This document shows positions 7,052 through 14,551 of a stretch of 64,000 bases of DNA, one piece after another. Position 1 is the first letter of the stretch; each line of letters starts with the position of its first letter. A program made the position numbers and the translations under genes. Under the pieces are notes generated by a model. The model was not told the DNA's origin. It searched no databases and was given only the letters and a program-made list of their open reading frames with translations. The stretch covers positions 29,920 to 93,919 of the forward strand of contig NZ_JALAGU010000008.1 in NCBI RefSeq assembly GCF_022712275.1, given 5' to 3'. This stretch comes from Corynebacterium sp. GTDB lineage: Bacteria; Actinomycetota; Actinomycetes; Mycobacteriales; Mycobacteriaceae.

Positions 7052-9439
7052 TCAAATCTTCCCTGCCCGACGCAGTGCGTCCGCCATCGATCCGGACGCG
7101 GCGGGGGCCGCTCCCCTGCCACCCTGTCGACCGCCCTGTCGACCGCCCTGGTTCTGTCGACCCTGTCCTCGCTGGCCGTCGCGGCGTCCACCGCCGTTGC
7201 CACCGTTGCCGCCACGACCACCGCGGCTACGCTGCGCCGGCTTCCCGGGCTCATCGGTGAGCCGGAGAGACAGCCCGATGCGCTGACGCTCCACGTCGAT
7301 CTCCATGACCTTGACCTTGACGACCTGACCGGTGCGGACAATCTCGTGCGGGTCGTTGACGCGCCGTTCAGCCATCGCCGAGACATGGACCAGGCCGTCC
7401 TGGTGCACTCCCACGTCCACGAAGGCGCCGAAGGCGGCGACATTGGTCACCGTGCCCTCGAGCACCATGCCCGGGGTGAGGTCGGAGATTTTCTCGATCC
7501 CCTCTGCCAGGGCGGCTGTCCTGAACTCCGGACGCGGGTCACGGCCCGGCTTGTCCAGCTCGGCGAGGACGTCGGTGACGGTGGGTACGCCGAAAGTGTC
7601 GTCGGCGAAATCCTCCGGACGCAGCTCCGACAGCACCCGGGTGTTGCCGATGAGCTCGGCCACGCCCACCCCGGTGCGCTCGGTGATCCGCCGGACCAGC
7701 GGGTAGGCCTCGGGGTGCACCGCGGAGGCGTCCAGTGGGTCGGTCGCACCGCGGATCCGCAGGAAGCCGGCGCACTGCTCAAAGGCCTTCGGTCCCAGCC
7801 GGGAGACGTCCTTGAGCTGACGGCGGGAGGTGAACGCGCCATTGTCCTCACGGTGGTGGACGATGTTCTCCGCGAGGGTGGCGGTCACCCCGGCGACCCG
7901 GCGCAGCAGCGGTGCCGAGGCGGTGTTGACGTCCACGCCGACGGAGTTCACCGCGTCCTCGACGACGCTGTCGAGGCTGTCGGCCAGCATGACCTGGTTG
8001 ACATCGTGCTGGTACTGGCCGACACCGATGGACTTCGGGTCGATTTTCACCAGCTCGGCCAGCGGGTCCTGGAGCCGGCGTGCGATGGACACTGCACCAC
8101 GCAGCGAGACGTCCATGTCGGGGAACTCGTCGGCGGCGAGCTCGGAGGCGGAGTACACCGAGGCACCGGCCTCGGAGACGACGACGGGGGTCGGACGCCG
8201 GCCGGTGGCGGCGGAGACCTTCTCGGAGATCTCACGGGCCAACTTCTCGGTCTCACGGGACGCGGTGCCGTTGCCGACGGCCATGAGGTCGACGCCGTCC
8301 TTCGCACAGATCCGGGCGAGAGTGTCGACAGACTGGTTCCACTTGTTCTGCGGCTGGTGCGGGTAGATGACGACGGTGTCGAGGACCTTGCCGGTCGGGT
8401 CGACCGCAGCGCACTTCACACCGTTGCGGTAGCCGGGGTCCAGGCCCAGGGTCGCACGCTGTCCGGCGGGTGCGGCGAGCAGCAGGTCGCGCAGATTACG
8501 GGCGAAGACATCGACTGCCCCGGCGTCCGCCTTCTCCTTGAGACGCATGCGCACATCCACACCGGAGGAGATCTGCAGCTTCGTACGCCAGCCGTAGCGG
8601 ACGCACTCGGCACGGAACTTGTCGGCGGCGTCCCCCTGCGGCTCAAGACCACGGGCATTGGCGATCATGCCCTGGTAGATCTCATCCTCACCCGGGTCGA
8701 GGGTGAGCTGGAGGACGCCCTCGGATTCACCGCGCAGCAGCGCGAGGATGCGGTGGGACGGCAGTGCGGTGAAGGGCTCGGAGAACTCGAAGTAGTCGCG
8801 GTACTTCTGGGCCTCGGTGGAGTTCTGCTTCCCCTCGACGACACCGGCGGTCATCGCGCCGGTGGTGTAGAAGCGCTCGCGCACCTCGCCGACCAGGTCG
8901 GCATCGGTGGAGATCTCCTCCAGGACGATGGCACGCGCACCGGTGAGCACCGCCTTGGCATCATCGAATCCCTCGGTGATGTAGGACGCCGCCAGCTCGG
9001 CGGGATCAGTGGTGCAGTCGCCGAGCAGCAACTCGACCAGCGGCTCCAGACCGGCCTCCCGGGCGATGGTGGCCTTGGTGCGGCGGGTGGACTTGAACGG
9101 CAGGTAGAGGTCCTCCAGCCGGGCCTTGGTCCCACAGCCGAGGATGAGGTCCCGCAGGTCGTCGGTGAGCTTTCCCTGCTCCTCGATCGCGGCGAGGACC
9201 GTGGCCTTACGGGCCTCCAGTTCCCGCAGGTAGGTCAGCCGGGTCTCGAGGGTGCGCAGCTGCGCGTCGTCGAGACCTCCGGTGACCTCCTTGCGGTAGC
9301 GGGCGATGAAGGGCACGGTATTACCCTCATCGAGCAGGTTCACGGTGGCCGACACCTGCGACTCGGAGACCCCGAGTTCGCTGGCGATCGTCCTGATCAC
9401 TGCTGTGGTCATCTGTCCGTTGATCTCACGTCCGGTCAT
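7052..9439 (-). CDS. tex: Tex/YhgF-family S1 RNA-binding transcription accessory protein
   Basis: Nucleic-acid-binding protein of 795 residues implicated in transcription and stress tolerance. Domains in order: N-terminal Tex domain (IASELGVSESQVSATV), YqgF/RuvC-like core (LGLDPGYRNGVKCAAVD), helix-hairpin-helix repeats (VGVDVNTASAPLLRRVAGV), and a C-terminal S1 domain (GMVLEGTVTNVAAFGAFVDV, HVSAMAERRV). The ATG at 9439 has TACAGT 7 nt upstream, supporting it over the GTG at 9448 and the ATG at 9412. The last about 45 residues are an unusual Gly/Arg/Gln-rich RGG-like tail before a short ADALRRAGKI end. Located between trmD and rplS. Confidence 0.95.
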   Translation of the reverse strand: MTGREINGQMTTAVIRTIASELGVSESQVSATVNLLDEGNTVPFIARYRKEVTGGLDDAQLRTLETRLTYLRELEARKATVLAAIEEQGKLTDDLRDLILGCGTKARLEDLYLPFKSTRRTKATIAREAGLEPLVELLLGDCTTDPAELAASYITEGFDDAKAVLTGARAIVLEEISTDADLVGEVRERFYTTGAMTAGVVEGKQNSTEAQKYRDYFEFSEPFTALPSHRILALLRGESEGVLQLTLDPGEDEIYQGMIANARGLEPQGDAADKFRAECVRYGWRTKLQISSGVDVRMRLKEKADAGAVDVFARNLRDLLLAAPAGQRATLGLDPGYRNGVKCAAVDPTGKVLDTVVIYPHQPQNKWNQSVDTLARICAKDGVDLMAVGNGTASRETEKLAREISEKVSAATGRRPTPVVVSEAGASVYSASELAADEFPDMDVSLRGAVSIARRLQDPLAELVKIDPKSIGVGQYQHDVNQVMLADSLDSVVEDAVNSVGVDVNTASAPLLRRVAGVTATLAENIVHHREDNGAFTSRRQLKDVSRLGPKAFEQCAGFLRIRGATDPLDASAVHPEAYPLVRRITERTGVGVAELIGNTRVLSELRPEDFADDTFGVPTVTDVLAELDKPGRDPRPEFRTAALAEGIEKISDLTPGMVLEGTVTNVAAFGAFVDVGVHQDGLVHVSAMAERRVNDPHEIVRTGQVVKVKVMEIDVERQRIGLSLRLTDEPGKPAQRSRGGRGGNGGNGGGRRDGQRGQGRQNQGGRQGGRQGGRGAAPAASGSMADALRRAGKI

Positions 9440-9446
9440 TCGGACC

Positions 9447-9452
9447 ACTGTA
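9447..9452 (-). promoter_or_regulatory. -10 element TACAGT, probable leaderless start of tex
   Basis: TACAGT, 7 nt, ATG (9439) on the minus strand; no Shine-Dalgarno. This hexamer lies 18 nt past the stop of the upstream DUF222-like gene. Confidence 0.5.
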
Positions 9453-9469
9453 GCCGGGGCACTGAGGGG

Positions 9470-10381
9470 TCAGAACGGGAGGCCGGTCTCCCCCGCCGGC
9501 TTCGCCGTGGCCGCCGCCTCAGCCTCCGCCTTCTCCTCCGCCTTCTCCTCCGCCTTCTCCTCAGCCTTCTTCTTCGCCGCACGTTCGGCCCGGCGCTTCG
9601 CCCGCTTCCCAGCGTCCTCCCGTGCCTTGACCGCGGCTGCCTCACGCCGGCGGTCCGCCTCCTCTTCCCGCTCCAGGGACTGCTCCCGCAACCGGCCCAG
9701 TTCCTCGACCACCGCGTCCGCCGCCCGGTCGACGATGTCGCGGAGTTTGTGGACGGTCACCGACGGTGACGGGGCGACTGTGCGGGAACCGTCGACCGAG
9801 GACAACCGTCGCGGGGTGGACCGCAGCCAGTCGATGACCTCTCGTTCCACGGCCTGGTCGATATGGGAGCAGCGCCCGTTCTCCGGCCGGGGCAGCGGGT
9901 GGTCGTACTTGTTGTACGCCTCCTCGTGGTGGCGCTCACTCCACCGGTCGTCATGGTCCTCCTCCCCCGTCCAGTCCGGCACCGGTTCCCCTGCCTCGGC
10001 CGCCTCGTGTGCGACCTTCAACCGTTTCTCGCGTTCGGCCTTCCGTTCCTCTCTCCGGAGGATCTGGTCGTCGATCTCGGTCCGCACCCCGGGATGCCGG
10101 TCCAGCCGACGCCACACGGTGTCGAGGTGGTCGATGGTCATCCGGCCGTCGGCCAGTGCCTCGGAGTACAGCACCGGCATCCGCCAGGACATCTCCGTGG
10201 TGTGCCGGAACCGTGCGACATAGGCCGTTCCCCGGCCCCGCACCGCCTGTTCCAGGGCTGACCGCTCCACCGAGGAGCGGTCGCTGACGTAGGCGTCCGC
10301 CATCCGCAGTTCTGCACGGTTGAGCGGGTAGACGGTGATCTCCTCGATGGTCGGATGGTCGACCGGGTTCTTGTACAGCAT
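9470..10381 (-). CDS. DUF222/13E12-like protein lacking an HNH domain, with Lys/Ala/Glu coiled-coil tail
   Basis: 303 residues. The middle (RFRHTTEMSWRMPVLYSEAL, ADGRMTIDHLDTVWRRLDRH) resembles the DUF222 region of actinobacterial 13E12-repeat HNH endonucleases, and a D-R-A-A-D-A segment follows. The HNH domain that normally ends such proteins is absent. Residues about 225-295 are instead a highly charged Ala/Lys/Glu/Arg coiled coil with near-perfect AEEK repeats. GGAGGGG lies 8 nt before the ATG. Upstream is copy 2 of the DnaA-box repeat. Similarity to DUF222 is judged by eye, so family membership is moderate; function unknown. It could be a decayed nuclease gene or a repurposed DNA-binding protein. 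Confidence 0.55.
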   Translation of the reverse strand: MLYKNPVDHPTIEEITVYPLNRAELRMADAYVSDRSSVERSALEQAVRGRGTAYVARFRHTTEMSWRMPVLYSEALADGRMTIDHLDTVWRRLDRHPGVRTEIDDQILRREERKAEREKRLKVAHEAAEAGEPVPDWTGEEDHDDRWSERHHEEAYNKYDHPLPRPENGRCSHIDQAVEREVIDWLRSTPRRLSSVDGSRTVAPSPSVTVHKLRDIVDRAADAVVEELGRLREQSLEREEEADRRREAAAVKAREDAGKRAKRRAERAAKKKAEEKAEEKAEEKAEAEAAATAKPAGETGLPF

Positions 10382-10480
10382 GGCTGGGCCCCTCCCCGCC
10401 CCCTGCCGGACCGTCCGGTTCCCGGGGCGTGGGAGCCGACACTAGCCTGCCGGGAGGACGCCACCATCGGCCTCAGACCT

Positions 10481-10522
10481 GAAAGCCCAGGACCCTGTGG
10501 ATAACCCGGGGGCTGTGGACTA
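10481..10522. repeat. 25-bp repeat with paired DnaA-box-like sites, copy 2
   Basis: 10481-10505 is identical to 3097-3121, with a perfect DnaA box complement TGTGGATAA at 10496-10504 and a second near-box TGTGGACTA at 10514-10522, again 18 bp downstream. The second box overlaps the trmD stop codon. As with copy 1 the element lies upstream of a minus-strand gene, here the DUF222-like gene. Confidence 0.75.
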
Positions 10523-11467
10523 CTTTTTCTGTGCCGGATCCGACCAGGTCACAGCCTTGTCAAGGTCACGGAGCGTGGCCCGGTCCTTCTTGTCCAGCTG
10601 GCCGGTGGCCTCCTGCGCCTCGACCAGTTCCGGACGTACGCTGAGGGTCCGGTGCAGTGACTGGTCACGACGCCACCGGTCGACCTTCGCGTGGTTGCCG
10701 GAGGTGAGAACCTCGGGTACCTCCAGATCCCGCCAGACCCGCGGCTTGGTGTAGCTCGGGCCTTCAAGCAGGCCGTCCTGGAAGGAATCCTCCTCGTGGC
10801 TGGCCCGGTTGCCGAGGACGCCGGGGATCAGCCGCACCACGGCCTCGGCGATGACGAGCACCGCAACCTCGCCACCGATGAGGACGTAGTCACCCAGTGA
10901 GACCTCCTCGACCCGGTAACGCTGCTCCGCGTCGGTGAAGACCCGCTGGTCGATGCCCTCGTAGCGGCCACAGGCGAAGACCAGCCGCTGCGCCGAGGCC
11001 CACTGCTGCGCCATCTCCTGGGTGAAGGGACGTCCGGCCGGGGTCGGGACGATGAGGACGGGGCGGTCGGGGCGGTCGTCATCCTGCGGCTCCCCCGCGG
11101 CGTCCTTCGTGGTCTCCTGCGCTGTCTCCTGCGCTGTCTCCTGCGCTGTCTCCTGCGCTGTCTCCTTGCCGGCGCGGAGGCCGGACCGGACATGCGGGGA
11201 CGCCGAGGCCAGCAGTGCGTCGTCAGCGACCGGCCCTGTCAGGGCAGCGACGTCGTCGAGCGCCGGACCCCAGACCTCCGGCTTCATGACCATCCCCGGG
11301 CCACCGCCGAAGGGCGTGTCGTCGACGGCCTTGTGCACGTCATGGGCCCAGTCACGCAGATTATGGACGCCGACCTCCAGGATGCCCCGCTCAATGGCAC
11401 GCCCCAGCAGCGCATGCCGCAGCGGGTCGAGGTACTCGGGGAAGATGGTGACGACGTCGATACGCAT
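10520..11467 (-). CDS. trmD: tRNA (guanine-N1-)-methyltransferase TrmD with repeat insertion
   Basis: Essential SPOUT enzyme that methylates G37 of tRNAs to prevent frameshifting. The start MRIDVVTIFPEYL is canonical (ATG 11467; an upstream ATG at 11479 is in frame). Conserved blocks: DDTPFGGGPGMVMKPEVW, VPTPAGRPFTQEMA, LVFACGRYEGIDQRV, LGDYVLIGGEVA and PGVLGNRASHEEDSF (trefoil-knot SAM site). The product is 315 residues against 230-250 usual. The excess is a roughly 55-residue Glu/Ala/Thr/Asp-rich insert (AQET repeats, then DDDRPDRP) before the VPTPAGRPF block, encoded by a 12-bp tandem repeat. It starts 21 nt after the rimM stop, so they are probably cotranscribed. Confidence 0.95.
   Translation of the reverse strand: MRIDVVTIFPEYLDPLRHALLGRAIERGILEVGVHNLRDWAHDVHKAVDDTPFGGGPGMVMKPEVWGPALDDVAALTGPVADDALLASASPHVRSGLRAGKETAQETAQETAQETAQETTKDAAGEPQDDDRPDRPVLIVPTPAGRPFTQEMAQQWASAQRLVFACGRYEGIDQRVFTDAEQRYRVEEVSLGDYVLIGGEVAVLVIAEAVVRLIPGVLGNRASHEEDSFQDGLLEGPSYTKPRVWRDLEVPEVLTSGNHAKVDRWRRDQSLHRTLSVRPELVEAQEATGQLDKKDRATLRDLDKAVTWSDPAQKK
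11112..11167. repeat. 12-bp minisatellite inside trmD
   Basis: Four perfect tandem copies of GTCTCCTGCGCT (11112-11159) plus a partial fifth. On the coding strand each unit adds A-Q-E-T. Because the unit is a multiple of three, copy-number change keeps trmD in frame. Confidence 0.9.
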
Positions 11468-11488
11468 TGCACCGATCATAGTGACCGG

Positions 11489-12097
11489 TCACTGCAGTTC
11501 GAGCAGCCCCTCCGGCGGGGTGACGACCAGTGCGCCGTTGTCCACGTCCACGATGGGGACGATGGCGTGGCGGAAGGGCACCAGGATGGTGGCCCCGGCG
11601 GTGGGGAGGTCGGTGTCGGCGTCCACCGCGATCTCCAGCAGGGTGCCCGCCGGGCCGTGGGTCACACCGGCGACCTCGCCGATGTCGACCGGCGCGGGCT
11701 CCGCCCCCTCGTAGGCGCGGGCGTTGGCGGTCTCGGCGTCCACCGGGCCACAGTTGAGGACGCGCAGCCCCTCGAGCTCGTGGTCGTAGTAGCCCTCGTC
11801 GTCCTCGTCGAAGACCGGCGGGGCGAAGAAGCGCATACCGCGCAGAGACTCCGCGGCTGTACGGTCAGCGACCTCCTCGAAAGTGACGAGCAGGCGACTC
11901 TGGTGGGGCCGCACCGACTTCACCGTGAGAGTGGTCTCCTTGCCGGAGCGCCCTCCCCGTGCACTTCCCCCCTGGCGCCCGGTGAGTGCCGTACCCACGG
12001 CGAAGCGGGTGGACGGGTCATCGGTCGTGGCGTCGACGACGAGTTCGCCGCGCACACCGTGCGGCTTGATGACCCGTCCGATCTGCAGTTCTGTCAT
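11489..12097 (-). CDS. rimM: 16S rRNA processing protein RimM
   Basis: Assembly factor binding ribosomal protein S19 in the 30S head. 202 residues with an N-terminal RimM barrel (MTELQIGRVIKPHGVRGELV, the family signature IG-x-I-x-x-x-H-G-x-x-G) and a C-terminal PRC-barrel domain (DHELEGLRVL, IGEVAGVTHGPAGTLLEI, ILVPFRHAIVPIVDV). A short Gly/Ser/Arg-rich loop (about residues 40-55) is longer than in most homologues. It lies 10 nt downstream of the gdhA stop rather than after rpsP, an unusual context, and is followed by trmD. Confidence 0.95.
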   Translation of the reverse strand: MTELQIGRVIKPHGVRGELVVDATTDDPSTRFAVGTALTGRQGGSARGGRSGKETTLTVKSVRPHQSRLLVTFEEVADRTAAESLRGMRFFAPPVFDEDDEGYYDHELEGLRVLNCGPVDAETANARAYEGAEPAPVDIGEVAGVTHGPAGTLLEIAVDADTDLPTAGATILVPFRHAIVPIVDVDNGALVVTPPEGLLELQ

Positions 12098-12107
12098 GCA
12101 CTACAGA

Positions 12108-13451
12108 CTAGATGACGCCCTGGGCGATCATCGCGTCGGCGACCTTCTTGAAGCCGGCGATGTTCGCGCCGACGACGTAGTCGCCTTCGACACCGTACTC
12201 GCCGGCGGTACGCGCGGTGTTCTTGAAGATCTTGCGCATGATGTCCTGCAGACGCTTGTCGGTGTACTCGAAGGACCAGGAGTCACGGGAGGCGTTCTGC
12301 TGCATCTCCAGGGCCGAGGTGGCGACACCACCGGCGTTGGCGGCCTTGCCCGGGGCGAAGTCGATCTTGCGCTTCTGGAAGACCTGGACGGCGTCGTGGG
12401 TGCAGGGCATGTTCGCACCCTCGGCGACGTACTTCACACCGTTGTCGGCGAGCATCTGGGCGGACTCGCCGTCCAGCTCGTTCTGGGTGGCACACGGCAG
12501 AGCGACGTCAGCCTCAAGCTCCCAGATGTTGCCGCCCTTGTGGAAGGTGGCGCCGGAAACTTCCTTGGCGTAGTCGGACACACGCAGGCGACGGACCTCC
12601 TTGATGTCCTTGAGCAGCTCGACATCCACGCCGTCGGGGGTGAAGACGTAGCCGGAGGAGTCGGAGAAGCCGACGACAGTGGCGCCGAGCTCCTGGGCCT
12701 TCTCGATGGCGTAGATGGCCACGTTGCCGGAACCGGAGACGATGACCTTGGAGCCGTGGAGGCGCTCGTGACGGGCCGCCATCATCTCCTGGGTGAAGTA
12801 CACGCAGCCGTAGCCGGTGGCCTCGGTGCGGACGAGGGAGCCACCCCACTGCAGGCCCTTGCCGGTCAGGGTGCCGGACTCGTGACGGCCGGTCATCTTG
12901 CGGTACTGACCGAAGAGGTAGCCGATCTCACGGCCACCGACTCCGATATCACCGGCGGGGACGTCGGTCTTGTCGCCGATGTGGCGGTGCAGCTCAGTCA
13001 TGAAGGACTGGCAGAAGCGCATGATCTCGAGCTCGCTGCGGCCCTTGGGGTCGAAGTCGGAGCCACCCTTGCCGCCGCCGATGGGCAGGCCGGTGAGGGA
13101 GTTCTTGAAGATCTGCTCGAAGCCGAGGAACTTGATGATGCCCAGGTTCACCGACGGGTGGAAACGCAGACCACCCTTGTACGGGCCGAGGACCGAGTTG
13201 AACTGCACACGGAAACCACGGTTGACCTGGACGTTGCCCTGGTCGTCGATCCACGGGACGCGGAAGATGATCTGGCGCTCCGGCTCGGCGAGGCGCTCAA
13301 TGAGGCCCTGGTCGGCGTAGTGGGGGTCCTGCGCGAGGACGAAACGGAGGCTGTCCAGCACCTCGGAAACGGCCTGGTGGAACTCAGGCTCACCGGCGTT
13401 GCGCTGGAGGATCTTCTCGTAATAGCCCTTGACTGTGGATTCGACGTCCAT
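12108..13451 (-). CDS. gdhA: NADP-dependent glutamate dehydrogenase
   Basis: Hexameric enzyme that assimilates ammonium by reductive amination of 2-oxoglutarate to glutamate. 447 residues, the typical size for the NADP-specific class. The catalytic segment GLPIGGGKGGSDFDPKGRS carries the active-site Lys, and the nucleotide fold appears as VIVSGSGNVAIYAIEKA. AAGG-AGCACG before the ATG is a strong Shine-Dalgarno (AAGGAG). The gene sits between rpsP (with its own terminator) and rimM, inside what is normally the rpsP-rimM-trmD operon. Its 414-nt upstream region has four GTAAC pentamers. Identity is certain; nitrogen control of this copy is inference. Confidence 0.97.
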   Translation of the reverse strand: MDVESTVKGYYEKILQRNAGEPEFHQAVSEVLDSLRFVLAQDPHYADQGLIERLAEPERQIIFRVPWIDDQGNVQVNRGFRVQFNSVLGPYKGGLRFHPSVNLGIIKFLGFEQIFKNSLTGLPIGGGKGGSDFDPKGRSELEIMRFCQSFMTELHRHIGDKTDVPAGDIGVGGREIGYLFGQYRKMTGRHESGTLTGKGLQWGGSLVRTEATGYGCVYFTQEMMAARHERLHGSKVIVSGSGNVAIYAIEKAQELGATVVGFSDSSGYVFTPDGVDVELLKDIKEVRRLRVSDYAKEVSGATFHKGGNIWELEADVALPCATQNELDGESAQMLADNGVKYVAEGANMPCTHDAVQVFQKRKIDFAPGKAANAGGVATSALEMQQNASRDSWSFEYTDKRLQDIMRKIFKNTARTAGEYGVEGDYVVGANIAGFKKVADAMIAQGVI

Positions 13452-13502
13452 CGTGCTCCTTCAGTGTAATTCTGCAGTGTCGTCCGGTATTGTCATGCCG
13501 GG

Positions 13503-13612
13503 GAAACATTCGTAACGTCCCCGTAACAAGAAACCTTAGACAGTTTACCGGTAGGGCACTCGGCCTGAAATGTAACCGCAATCTCCGGCCCTCCGTTTTA
13601 CGCTGCCGTAAC
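13503..13612. promoter_or_regulatory. GTAAC/GAAAC cluster upstream of gdhA (gap 13452-13865)
   Basis: The 414-nt gap between gdhA and rpsP has no credible gene. It holds GAAAC (13503), GTAAC (13512), GTAAC (13523, 11 bp later, a 6-nt spacer), GAAAC (13530), GTAAC (13572) and GTAAC (13608). GTnAC and GAAAC with 6-nt spacers are the half-sites of GlnR boxes in other actinobacteria, but corynebacterial nitrogen control is best known through AmtR, whose motif I do not see. The rest of the gap carries the rpsP terminator. Confidence 0.3.
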
Positions 13613-13810
13613 AATTGATCCACTGGATGAGATTTCGGGGGTGGCCGGGGACCATATTCGGGGGCGGATCATCGGAACCCTGAAACATTCGGCCGGGATG
13701 CACCCCGTCCGACACCGGCTGACGGCCAACCCCGGCGTCCCCGTCGGACCCCCGGTCCCGCTACGGCCCGGCGCAGCGCCCCACGGCGTCCTCCCCCACC
13801 CCGGAATGCA

Positions 13811-13850
13811 GAAAACCCCGCCTCCGCACACGATGTGCGGCGACGGGGTC
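13811..13850 (-). terminator. Rho-independent terminator of rpsP
   Basis: Minus-strand ACCCCGTCGCCGCACA pairs with TGTGCGGAGGCGGGGT (two mismatches) around a 3-nt loop and is followed by TTTTC. It begins 16 nt past the rpsP stop and would isolate rpsP from gdhA. Confidence 0.85.
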
Positions 13851-13865
13851 TGATGCCGGAGTGGA

Positions 13866-14342
13866 CTACTCCGCGGACTCCTCGGCGGGAGCCTCTTCCT
13901 CAGCGGCGTCAGCAGCCTCGGCCTCAGCGGCAGCCTTGGCCTCGGCGGCAGCCTTGGCCTCGCGCTTCTTGGAGGTGATGGCCTCGGCGGTCGGGCCGTC
14001 GGCGGCCTCGGCGAGAGCGGCGTTGAAGAGGTCCAGCTTGGACGGCTTCTCCTCTGCCACCTTCAGGGTGCCCTCGGCACCCTCGATGCCCTTGTACTTC
14101 TGCCAGTCACCGGTGACCTTCAGCAGAGCGAGGACCGGCTCGGTCGGCTGGGCGCCGACGGACAGCCAGTGCTGGGCGCGCTCGGAGTCGATCTTGATGA
14201 CGGACGGCTCGGCCTTCGGCTCGTAGGTACCGATGTTCTCGATGACCTTGCCGGAGCGGCGGGTGCGGGCGTCGGCGATGACGACGCGGTAGTGCGGGGT
14301 CCGGATCTTACCGAGACGCTGGAGCTTGATCTTGACGGCCAT
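13866..14342 (-). CDS. rpsP: 30S ribosomal protein S16 with acidic C-terminal extension
   Basis: Small-subunit assembly protein. The first about 80 residues are classic S16 (MAVKIKLQRLGKIRTPHYRV, GTYEPKAEPSVIKID, HWLSVGAQPTEPVLALLK). The 158-residue product is longer than the 80-90 of most bacteria because of an Ala/Glu-rich tail beginning about residue 115, an extension also common in actinobacteria. AGAGGA precedes the ATG. rpsP is followed by a strong terminator and then gdhA, so unlike the usual order it is not co-transcribed with rimM and trmD. Confidence 0.97.
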   Translation of the reverse strand: MAVKIKLQRLGKIRTPHYRVVIADARTRRSGKVIENIGTYEPKAEPSVIKIDSERAQHWLSVGAQPTEPVLALLKVTGDWQKYKGIEGAEGTLKVAEEKPSKLDLFNAALAEAADGPTAEAITSKKREAKAAAEAKAAAEAEAADAAEEEAPAEESAE

Positions 14343-14551
14343 TGCTGGTCCTCTTTCTTTTCAGACGGTCACCGGGCAGTGCTGACACCCGCTGCCCACC
14401 TTCACGGTGCGGCACCGGGCCGGTTCAACCCTTGGATTTATCCTGCGCGTGACCACCGGCCGACCATGGTCGGTGACGGTGTTACGCAGACCGCTCAACA
14501 CTACCCGAGGGAAGTGCCCGGAACCAAACCTGACCAGCCCCGGCTACTCCC

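Noticed and set aside
6389..9769. Plus-strand open frame of 1126 codons
   Set aside because: It lies opposite rplS and tex, whose protein sequences are clearly conserved, and its own translation has no recognisable family. Long antisense frames are common in GC-rich DNA.
13598..13853. Small ORFs (70-77 codons) in the gdhA-rpsP gap on both strands
   Set aside because: No ribosome-binding site, no family similarity, and they run through the rpsP terminator.
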